NCBI GenBank assembly: GCA_902459845.2
Contig: CABPSV020000120.1
Coordinates: 1-28,363 of the forward strand
Length of the DNA: 28,363 nucleotides
Reading direction: 5' to 3'
Source: Hepatocystis sp. ex Piliocolobus tephrosceles
Lineage: Eukaryota > Apicomplexa > Aconoidasida > Haemosporida > Plasmodiidae
The notes beneath the pieces are model-generated. The model did no database searches. It was not told where the DNA came from and saw only the letters and a list, made by a program, of their open reading frames with translations. This document shows, one piece after another, positions 19,779 to 28,363 of this stretch. The translations under genes were made by a program, and so were the position numbers. Within the stretch, counting starts at the first letter, position 1. Each line of letters starts with the position of its first letter.

Positions 19779-20050
19779 TTAGTAAACTAGGATTAGTAAA
19801 CTAGGAGAGCTTTTTAACCCAATAAAAAAAACGCCTGTGTACTAATAAATATGTACATATAAAAAACTAAATATTTTTTAATTAATTTATAACAATTTTT
19901 TTATCTTCATAACAGGCTTTTTTTTTTTTTTTTTTATTATTTGATAATTTCCTTAATTTTAATGTAAAAATGATTGTTTAACTTTATCAGTGTTTCGTAT
20001 ATTTAAATAAAAATAACATTTTTTATTTATCGATAATTCTTAAGCCTTAA

Positions 20051-20104
<54 letters not shown>

Positions 20105-20325
20105 TTAGTACCTAAATTTTATGAATTAATATAAGCTTATATTATATACATATTATATGTATCTATAATTTCTTCTACCACTTACTTTCTATTTGAATTA
20201 AAAAAAAAATAATTATAAAATTATTAAAGGGTTACTTAAATATAAACGTCAAACAGCTATTTAGAAGAGACCACACTAAATTAACCAAGGTTTTAATTAG
20301 TTTGTTTTCATTATACCTAAAGTAT

Positions 20326-20363
<38 letters not shown>

Positions 20364-21312
20364 ACTAAGCCAAAGGCATAGTTTAAAGCGTAAATATGTG
20401 TATATGCATATTTATGTGCCAATATGTATAACTCACATTATTGCATTCTTTCATTTGACACAATAAACATATTTATAAAAAAAAAAAAAATAAATAAAAT
20501 AAAATAAATGCACATCAAAATAATATAATAATATTTTTCTATATAATAAAATGAATTATACAGTTCATATGTGAATATAATAATGAAGTAGATGAGCGTT
20601 TTCTAGTGTAATTCTGCATTATATAATCACATATAAGCATACAAAATGTAAGTAATATAGCAAACGAGTGTTTGGTGCTGCTAAAGTTGTATATATGTAT
20701 ATACATATATACGTACATACATACGTACATACATATATACAATCTTTATTACCAATAACAAAGTAAATTTTTTTTTTAATTTGAAAAAAAAAAATATTAA
20801 AGTAATAATGAATGAGAAAAAGTGTATATATATATGTATATATATACACACATGTGATTTTATACTTTCCAAACGTAGTAACAATATGGTAAGGCATTAA
20901 AAAAAACCACGTTTTAAAGGAAAGTATAATTTCGCGACATACGTACATATATATATATATACATGTATATGTATATATATGTACCCATTTAACCCTTGAT
21001 TGATATTTTATAATTATTATCAGATTAAACTTTTTTTTAATTTCACAATTTAAAAAAAAAATGGTTATGCTTATGCAATTAAAAAAAACACAAAATACAA
21101 AACATAAAATTGTCTAAAATATATCAAAAAAAAAAAGAAAAAAAAAATACAAAGTTGTTTTGTTACAATCATACCCCTTAAAGCCTTAAGAATAAAAGTT
21201 TATTCATACTGTTTATGTTTACTTGTGTATATGTCTTTAAATAAGCACAAATAACTCATGTATTAATTAATTATTCATGCATATGGAATTGATACAACCT
21301 ATACTATCTACA

Positions 21313-21348
<36 letters not shown>

Positions 21349-21360
21349 CATTTGTGTACT

Positions 21361-21402
<42 letters not shown>

Positions 21403-21444
21403 CTCATAAAAAGATTGTACAACTTATTGTAAGTTACTTTCCTC

Positions 21445-21475
<31 letters not shown>

Positions 21476-21483
21476 ATATATCA
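18338..21483. other. Spacer upstream of MDR1, promoter and 5' UTR region
   Basis: About 3.1 kb between the MDR1 start and the stop of the zinc-finger gene, both on the minus strand. The part next to 18337 must contain the MDR1 promoter and leader, the part next to 21484 the zinc-finger 3' untranslated region. It has TACA-type repeats at about 18625-18677, T runs of 46 (19725-19770) and 47 (20054-20100) bases, and many (AT)n tracts. No spliced or intact gene is supported on either strand; short frames around 20540-20950 are built from TATG/TACA repeats. Confidence 0.65.
21316..21473. repeat. Poly-T, (AT)n, poly-A block next to the zinc-finger gene stop
   Basis: 30 T (21316-21345), then a spacer holding an (AT)n tract (about 21366-21400), then 29 A (21445-21473), only 10 bases from the zinc-finger stop codon. 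In the sense RNA this is a U29 run right after the stop followed by an A30 run about 100 bases later; the two could pair into a long hairpin. Confidence 0.85.
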
Positions 21484-24400
21484 CTAATCTTGGTAATATT
21501 GAACATAAAAATTAACATCTGAAAATATATATTGCACTTGCGGTTTTATTAATTCTATAATCATTTGACATATAGATTTTTTTATAAGTTGTCCACATTT
21601 TAAACATGATGATTCCATTACAGTATCACTAGAATGTGATACATCTTCCTCTCTTATGTATTGATAACATGATATACATGTTTTAAGTTTATCACCATTA
21701 ATATATTTTTCAATCGTACTGTTACTCTTATATTCATCATTTTGTTCAACATTATCTTTTATACTTCCATTTTGTAAAAATCTTTTTTCTATTTTGTTTT
21801 TATCCATTGACAAATTTCTTTTTTTCTCCTTATCACTAAATAAATTCATCTTTGTATTTCTTTTACTCTTATGTTTTTCAACATCATCTAATTCATTAGG
21901 TGAATTAATCAAAGATTTCAAAGTTTTAATTGTACTATTATTAATAATATCACCATCACCACTACTACCATATGCGTATATGTCTTCTTTTAACATATTC
22001 GTATTATTACTTTTATTTAAATGCTGGTTAAACAAGGTACTAGTTTCATGTCCTTCCATTGTTTTTTTTTCAAATTTATTATTCTCATGTTTATATTTGC
22101 TTTCATCATTATATGAATGATCTATTTTTTTGGAATAATAATGTAACTCATCATTCTTAATTTTTTTATATATTTCCATTTCATTTACTCCTTTTCTATT
22201 ATCTCCCTTTGTATTTTTAAAAACATTAGATCCATAATGTTTAGATTTTTTATACAACAAATTATCATTTGACAACTTTTTATCATTATGCATGTTAGTA
22301 TTGCACATTTCGATATTTCCTCCTCTATTCTTGTTATTATTATAATTTTCTTCATCATTATTATAAAAACCTGATTTATAAAAATTACTAGTATTCACTA
22401 TACATTTTCTATTTCTAATTTCATACTTATTAACAGTAGTACTATTATTATGTAATAAATTCTTATCAACATTTTTATAAGTATTATATGTATTGTTACA
22501 TATATTATTTGGTATATTATTATATATCATGGTAGGTAAATTAGAATCCATCTTATGATTATAATTATCTTTACCATTTTTCATATACGTGCGATCTATA
22601 TTCATATCATCCTTATCATGATCGTTCGAAGATTTATTATTATGATCCACATGTACATCATCATTATAATCTCTAACAAAATGTCCCTTTTCATAATCAT
22701 TGCGGTTATCCTTATTATACATACTACTATTATAGTTATTAGTAGTTTTACCGTTATATGTATCATTACCGATGTTACCTTTACTGTTTTTAAATTCGTT
22801 TATATCTGTATGTGTGGTGGTATTATTACCTACGTCATAATTATTATTACTTTCATTGTCACCTAGTTTCATGTTCGTACCGTAATATCTTGTTTTATTC
22901 TTATTATTTTGGTAATCATCATTATCACTATTTAAATTATTGTCATTGCATGTATTTTCTAATGTTGAATTTTTCTGTACAATCTCTTTTTTACTTTTAT
23001 AGTTTTTACTAGTTTCTGTCCTATTATTTGATGAAGATAAAGAGTGATGATCATATGGATAATAATTTATATTACTATTATAATTATTATACGTACTATT
23101 GTAATTGTTACCACCACCATCGCCCATAGTATTAACCATATCATAACTATTATTTGATTTAACATTTTTAAAACGTGAGTAGTTGTTATTCATGGACCTA
23201 TTTGTATTTCCTATACTATTGTTGTAAGAACCATAACTATTCATATTTTCAATAGTACTATTTCCTATGTTGTTATTACTATTTTTGTTATTATCTCCAA
23301 CGTTACAGTTACTCAAACAATTGTTCATGTTGTTATTACTTCTTAAGTTTTTATTATTATAATTATTACTTCTAATGCTACTATTCCTATATTTTCCATT
23401 CATGTTGTTATTATTCAAGTAATTATCATTCATGTGATTACTATTTCTATAGTTACCATTGCTGCTGTTATTGGTGCTGTTATTGGCGCTGTTATTGGTG
23501 CTATTATTGTGGCTATTATTTACGCTGTTACTATTTCTATTTTTATTATTGCTATTTGTTGCATTGCCACCAAGCATGTAATTATTATTGGTATTTCTAA
23601 CATTTCCATTATTTCTATTTACATTTTTGTAATTATCATTAAAATTATTACCTATCACACCATTATAATTATTATCATTGTAATTGAAATTCTTATAGTT
23701 ATTATTACTATTAAAATTTCTTTTATTTTTATAACCACCTTTGTTATATTCACGCGTGCCATTTTTTGTTACTTGGAAGTTATTTGTATTTCCGTCTTTA
23801 CTGTTATAGCTATTATCATATTCGTAGTTATTAATACCATTATCATATTCACTGCTACCATTATACATATATCTACTATTTTCATTAGATTTAATCATAC
23901 TAGAACTTTTACCATATTCTATTTCACTGTTCAAATTTTTGGAATCCATATGGTCAACATTTCTATTTATTTTTCTATTGTCAATTTTTGTTGGCTCATT
24001 CATTAATTTATCATTGTGAGACCTTTTAAAGGAATTCAAACTAGTACTACTTTTAGAGTTTTTATTTCTTTCTATTTTATTTTGAAAACTTTCTTCATTA
24101 CAATTTCCTCCATTACCATAGTTCTTTTTATCCTTTTCTTTGTATATAGTACCATTATTATTACTACTACTCATTACATTCTCTCCTTTTTGTAACGAAA
24201 TGTTGTCACTCGATATCATGTTATTATTTTTACATGATTCAGTATTTTTCAATATTTCATTATCCTGTTCATATTTTTGATCCAAATTATTTTCTAACTT
24301 TTCCATTTCGTCATCTTTTCTTCCTAATATGTTAACTTTTCTTATTCCCATTCCATTATCTTCTACATCTCTTTCACACTCTTTTTCTTTCTCATACTGG

Positions 24401-26574
24401 TTTTCTAATGAATTAAATTTACCTGATATTATATTTTTCCTTGCACTTACTTTCTTAGAATCATTCATTTTGTTATTTTTTATATCATCACAGATATCAT
24501 TCTCCTTATTTTGTGATGTAAGTTCGGTATTATTTTCGTCATATCTACCATAACTCTTTGAACTTTCAAAGTTTTTCACTTTGGATCGTCTTCTGTTATT
24601 CTCCATAAAATTACAATCTTCAATTGTTTTAGCACTTTCATTATCATCATTTTCGCACATTGTTACATTTTTATATACTTCACCTGATACGTATGGGTAT
24701 ATGCTCTTCGAGCGAGAAGATGTAAGTTGGTTTGAATCGTTATAAGAATTTTTTTTTTTCATTTTGTTATTATCTATTTTTGTATCATACATATTTAATA
24801 CACTATCTCCTGCTTCATCTTTTGTTAAAGTATTTTCTTTACTATCATTTACATAGCAATTTTCATCTGAATTTTTTAAATTATTTATCATATCATTATT
24901 CATATGTACTTTACTATTTTCTTTTTCATTATTAGTATCTTTGTTACCACTGTATTCAGTACTATCATCAATATTAATAGTATTCATATTTTTCAAACAT
25001 TCCTTACCATTTTCTAACAACGTATAATTAGTTGGTCTACATTTTAACTCTTTCTGTCCATGAGCATGTCGACAATTTTTATCTGCTTTGCAATAACCAT
25101 TAAGGTAAAATTTACATAATGTTGTTTTGTAAAATTCATCAGTCGATCTAAGTTCTTCAACATTATGTGCAAAATTACATTCCTTCTTTGACTTAAAACA
25201 CATATTTTTCATAAAATTACGACACATTGCAGTTTTATATAAGTTAGGAATAGGTTTTAATTCACTTTTATCATGTGCATATGGACACATATTATTAGAA
25301 AATCGTTTGCATTTCTCTTTAGTATTCATGTATGGACACATTTTTGTTTTACAAAATTGAAAGTTTAAAGCACTTTTGAAATCATAATTTACTTCTCTAT
25401 TTGACGTATACTCATTTGTATCCGCTTTTTTATCACTTGGTTTTGAAAAACCACTATGAATCGTACTAGTTGGTAAATGTATATAATCATTCCCTCCTTC
25501 TATACTGTCTTCAACTATAGTACTACTTGTAAATGTTTTGACAATTTCCTTTTTTTCGTAAGCATTATTTCTATTTAAAGATTTATTTTTACCCATAAAT
25601 CTATTTCTTTTATAATCGATACTATTATTATTACTGTTATTATGGTTATTGCAGTTCGTATTTATTTTGTCCTTTTTGTTATTATTTTTAATAGTACTAT
25701 TTGTATCATTATTATTATTCAAATATTCTACTGTATTCATATCATCACTTTTTAAAGAATACGGCTTAATATTTTTGTCGCTGTAATTATTTCCGTCCCG
25801 TTGCTTTCCGACAAATGTATATGAATTTTTCTCTTGATGAAAATTTTTTTTTTTGTTGTTGTTCTCAAACGTGTTAAAAGCAGCTTTATCCACATTTGCT
25901 GAATACATATTTACATTATTATTACAAACTCCTTTTGTGTTATTTAATTCTATGTTATCTGAAATATTTATGTTTACATTTGAATTATTTTTATTAAAGG
26001 ATTCGTTCATATGGCATCCCTTTGTATTATTAGTATTTCCAGATAAATTTTGTCGTTTTAAATGGAAATCTGTAAAATCTTGATCACTCATATCATCATT
26101 GAATGTATCTTGTGTTTCGAAATTTTTTCCCTTTCCAACATAATTATTATTAACTTCATTTTCCTCATAATACATAGTATTATACATACCTTTATCACTT
26201 TTTGAAAATTTTCTGGATCTCATATTTTTGGACTTTTTTTGATTATAAATCGAATAATCCTGTGACTTTTTAAAACTATCAACAACTTTATTATCAACGT
26301 AATTATTCATACCATTTAACTTTTTCCCCTCATACTTCTTATTATTCGTTTGTAATTCCTCTTTTCCATTCCTTTCGCAATTATCAACTTTTGAAATTTT
26401 CTTTTTGTACGTGTTACTTTCAATCTGCTTATTAATGTTACTATTGATGTTTTTTTTATTGTTATTATTTGGACTAGTTTCGTATGAGTTATACCAACCT
26501 GCAATACCATTTACCATTTCATTATTACATACTGCAACATTTGAATTTTTATTGTTATATGCAGCGCATTCCAT
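21484..26574 (-). CDS. CCCH-type zinc finger protein, Asn-rich, 1696 aa
   Basis: Seen: a single frame from ATG at 26574 to TAG at 21484. Three tandem CCCH fingers lie at residues 413-505. Finger 1 is C413-C422-C430-H434 (spacing 8-7-3), finger 2 C451-C459-C466-H470 (7-6-3) and finger 3 C487-C495-C501-H505 (7-5-3). Each is preceded by a short basic lead (KTKMC, KTAMC, KTTLC). Such modules usually bind RNA in 3' untranslated regions and control mRNA stability or translation (family knowledge). Most of the rest is Asn/Ser/Lys-rich low complexity, densest at about 960-1200, with (NNS)-type runs. The last about 65 residues are different: CxxC at 1633/1636 and CxxC at 1657/1660, then a hydrophobic helix-like tail (MIIELIKPQVQYIF). 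As I recall, the syntenic P. falciparum gene beside mdr1 is also a putative zinc finger protein. An RNA-binding role is inferred; the target is unknown. Confidence 0.92.
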   Translation of the reverse strand: MECAAYNNKNSNVAVCNNEMVNGIAGWYNSYETSPNNNNKKNINSNINKQIESNTYKKKISKVDNCERNGKEELQTNNKKYEGKKLNGMNNYVDNKVVDSFKKSQDYSIYNQKKSKNMRSRKFSKSDKGMYNTMYYEENEVNNNYVGKGKNFETQDTFNDDMSDQDFTDFHLKRQNLSGNTNNTKGCHMNESFNKNNSNVNINISDNIELNNTKGVCNNNVNMYSANVDKAAFNTFENNNKKKNFHQEKNSYTFVGKQRDGNNYSDKNIKPYSLKSDDMNTVEYLNNNNDTNSTIKNNNKKDKINTNCNNHNNSNNNSIDYKRNRFMGKNKSLNRNNAYEKKEIVKTFTSSTIVEDSIEGGNDYIHLPTSTIHSGFSKPSDKKADTNEYTSNREVNYDFKSALNFQFCKTKMCPYMNTKEKCKRFSNNMCPYAHDKSELKPIPNLYKTAMCRNFMKNMCFKSKKECNFAHNVEELRSTDEFYKTTLCKFYLNGYCKADKNCRHAHGQKELKCRPTNYTLLENGKECLKNMNTINIDDSTEYSGNKDTNNEKENSKVHMNNDMINNLKNSDENCYVNDSKENTLTKDEAGDSVLNMYDTKIDNNKMKKKNSYNDSNQLTSSRSKSIYPYVSGEVYKNVTMCENDDNESAKTIEDCNFMENNRRRSKVKNFESSKSYGRYDENNTELTSQNKENDICDDIKNNKMNDSKKVSARKNIISGKFNSLENQYEKEKECERDVEDNGMGIRKVNILGRKDDEMEKLENNLDQKYEQDNEILKNTESCKNNNMISSDNISLQKGENVMSSSNNNGTIYKEKDKKNYGNGGNCNEESFQNKIERNKNSKSSTSLNSFKRSHNDKLMNEPTKIDNRKINRNVDHMDSKNLNSEIEYGKSSSMIKSNENSRYMYNGSSEYDNGINNYEYDNSYNSKDGNTNNFQVTKNGTREYNKGGYKNKRNFNSNNNYKNFNYNDNNYNGVIGNNFNDNYKNVNRNNGNVRNTNNNYMLGGNATNSNNKNRNSNSVNNSHNNSTNNSANNSTNNSSNGNYRNSNHMNDNYLNNNNMNGKYRNSSIRSNNYNNKNLRSNNNMNNCLSNCNVGDNNKNSNNNIGNSTIENMNSYGSYNNSIGNTNRSMNNNYSRFKNVKSNNSYDMVNTMGDGGGNNYNSTYNNYNSNINYYPYDHHSLSSSNNRTETSKNYKSKKEIVQKNSTLENTCNDNNLNSDNDDYQNNKNKTRYYGTNMKLGDNESNNNYDVGNNTTTHTDINEFKNSKGNIGNDTYNGKTTNNYNSSMYNKDNRNDYEKGHFVRDYNDDVHVDHNNKSSNDHDKDDMNIDRTYMKNGKDNYNHKMDSNLPTMIYNNIPNNICNNTYNTYKNVDKNLLHNNSTTVNKYEIRNRKCIVNTSNFYKSGFYNNDEENYNNNKNRGGNIEMCNTNMHNDKKLSNDNLLYKKSKHYGSNVFKNTKGDNRKGVNEMEIYKKIKNDELHYYSKKIDHSYNDESKYKHENNKFEKKTMEGHETSTLFNQHLNKSNNTNMLKEDIYAYGSSGDGDIINNSTIKTLKSLINSPNELDDVEKHKSKRNTKMNLFSDKEKKRNLSMDKNKIEKRFLQNGSIKDNVEQNDEYKSNSTIEKYINGDKLKTCISCYQYIREEDVSHSSDTVMESSCLKCGQLIKKSICQMIIELIKPQVQYIFSDVNFYVQYYQD

Positions 26575-26837
26575 TTTTTTTTTCCTTTGTAGCGTATAAA
26601 CAGTACAATATACGGAAAATATATATATATATATATATATATGTAATAATAATAATAGTAATAATATAATTACTACCAGATTTCTTGGTGCTATTTCTTC
26701 TAATAATTTTAAATTTAGTTAAATCTAATATTTTTCAATAAATTAACAAATATATATATATACACTTATAGACGAATTATGCAATTAAAATATGAATAAA
26801 TTATATAAATAATTTATATACAGAATCTTAATACATG

Positions 26838-26867
26838 AACAACAACAACAACAACAACAACAACAAA
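26838..26867. repeat. AAC trinucleotide repeat, about 9 units
   Basis: About nine AAC units, 264 bases upstream of the zinc-finger start codon, probably in its 5' untranslated region or promoter. In the sense RNA it would read as GUU repeats. Confidence 0.9.
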
Positions 26868-27295
26868 AAGAAGTAATTAATTAATAGTAGATCAATTTTT
26901 ATTGTAATTAATTGGAAATAAAGAAATAAAATGAAATGAAACATATACGCCCTATCATTCCTCTCTCTTTATACATACATATATATGCACTTAAACTTTT
27001 TATTACTAATTACAAAATAGTATATATCATATAATTTAAGCACAATTTTTTATGAAAATTACATGTATACATTTATAAATCAGACAACTAAAGAAGATTT
27101 ATTTAAAATTGATCGTTCGTTTATAAAACAAAAGTATTTATATAATTAATTGTATTGTTATGCAAAATTATTCACATTTGAGGAATAAAAACATTAAAAT
27201 ATATATATATATATATATATTTTTTGTATAATGAAATATATAATTATAAATTACACTTTCGTATATATATAAAATATGTTACAAAAAAATGTAGG

Positions 27296-27590
27296 TATGT
27301 ATGTATGTATATATGTATGTGTGTATGTATATATGTATGTGTGCATGTATGCATGTATATATGTATAAATGTTTATATATGTATGTATACATCTACATGT
27401 GTATGTATAAATGTGCACATGCATATATAATTGCTCACTTGTAAGTATATTTGTTTATATATGTATGTGTAAATGTTCATATGTATAAATGTTCATGTGT
27501 AAGTATACATGTTTATATATGTATGTATGAATGTGCATATGCATGTATAAATATTCATGTGTATGCATACATGTTTATATACGTATTTAT
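27296..27590. repeat. Degenerate TATG-rich minisatellite with longer-period copies
   Basis: Imperfect TATG/TGTA repeats. In the right two-thirds a longer unit can be seen: the anchor GTTTATATATGTATGT or a close variant starts near 27371, 27453, 27511 and 27573, giving a period of roughly 58-82 bases. Between anchors, blocks like ATAAATGTTCATGTGTAAG recur with substitutions. Confidence 0.8.
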
Positions 27591-27744
27591 TTATTAATAC
27601 TCACAGAAATATAAATATTATGTTCTCAATTTTCTATTATCTTAATTTTCATACAACCAACAATGTAAAATTTGACAAATGTTAACTGTAATTATTTGTG
27701 ATAAGGAAAAAAATTTATTATAAAAATGTTCTGGGATTATACAT

Positions 27745-27799
<55 letters not shown>

Positions 27800-28363
27800 C
27801 GTTATTTCATAAATGTATAATTTTTCCTTCTTCTGCTCATTTATCAAATTTTATTTTTATTAAATTCAACTATTTATACAAACATATATGCATATTTATT
27901 ATTTATATATATATATATATATTTTTTTTACTTAAAAAACATATAAGCTAAATAAGCAAAATTACGCGTGCGTAACAAATTAAATATTTTTTTTTTTTTT
28001 TTATTTTTCATTGACAATATATTATGTAGTATATAAATTTTTAATTTATATATATATATATATATATATGTGTATACATAATTGTATTATATAAAAATGT
28101 ATACATAAATATGAAAATGTACAAATATAAAATATTATCTATGTATACATAAATGTGTACAAATATGTGTAAATTAATGTGTACAGATATGTTTATACAA
28201 ATACATATATAATTATGAATAAAAATGTTTTTAAGTTACTTATTTGCATGAAATTATTTGTATATTAAAATTTGGTTTAATATACGTTTAAACATAACAA
28301 AAATGAAAAAATAAAAAAAAGAAAAATTGAGAAATTAAGACATCACGAATTAAAAAAAAAAAA

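Larger units (their letters stand above)
26575..28363. other. 5' flank of the zinc-finger gene
   Basis: About 1.8 kb reaching the window end. It contains an (AT)n tract just upstream of the start codon (26620-26641), an AAC run (26838-26867), a degenerate TATG-rich minisatellite (27296-27590) and a 48-base A run (27749-27796). It should hold the promoter and leader of the zinc-finger gene. No coding region is supported; a 68-codon plus-strand frame at 27224-27430 is made of the TATG repeat. Confidence 0.65.

Noticed and set aside
23434..24006. 190-codon plus-strand Ile-rich frame
   Set aside because: It is antisense to the Asn-rich part of the zinc-finger gene; AAT/AAC codons read as ATT/GTT on the other strand.
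1..28363. Search for tRNA, rRNA, CRISPR arrays, transposons and antigen-family genes
   Set aside because: No cloverleaf-like sequence, spacer-repeat array, transposase or subtelomeric family motif was recognised by eye; a covariance search was not possible here.

Overview
The window is nuclear DNA from a malaria parasite (genus Plasmodium). It has extremely AT-rich intergenic DNA with poly-A/poly-T runs up to about 50 bases and many (AT)n tracts, Asn/Lys-rich low-complexity coding regions, small introns, and an ABC transporter clearly orthologous to P. falciparum MDR1. The gene order and orientation (CCCH zinc-finger protein, MDR1, mitochondrial processing peptidase alpha, a long uncharacterised protein, a small protein, then another gene) match, as I remember it, the mdr1 neighbourhood on P. 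falciparum chromosome 5, seen here inverted. The protein sequences differ too much for P. falciparum itself. I cannot fix the species; P. malariae, P. ovale or an avian parasite are all possible.

Layout from left to right. 22-689 (minus): splice-linked small exons, either a complete 43-residue gene or part of a gene leaving the window. 690-3141: AT-rich intergenic DNA. 3142-3872 (plus): a three-exon, 131-residue protein whose first two exons are easily missed. 3873-4948: convergent intergenic DNA with a heptamer array. 4949-8683 (minus): a 1244-residue, probably helical-repeat protein with a 21-copy pentapeptide array. 8684-10183: divergent intergenic DNA. 10184-12089 (plus): mitochondrial processing peptidase alpha, two exons, 535 residues. 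12090-13930: convergent intergenic DNA with a 30-copy 9-bp minisatellite. 13931-18337 (minus): MDR1, 1468 residues, no intron. 18338-21483: long spacer. 21484-26574 (minus): a 1696-residue CCCH zinc-finger protein. 26575-28363: its 5' flank.

The genes do not form an operon; each is presumed to have its own promoter. Mitochondrial processing peptidase alpha is a mitochondrial protein, and the small three-exon protein and the 1244-residue protein have features that fit mitochondria too, but that is inference. MDR1 is the digestive-vacuole transporter linked to drug response; its equivalents of the five classic P. falciparum polymorphic positions all carry the sensitive-type residue. No tRNA, rRNA, CRISPR array or transposon was recognised. 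The main new points are gene models built from short spliced exons, several minisatellites, and two patches of less AT-rich intergenic DNA that may hide small genes or RNAs.
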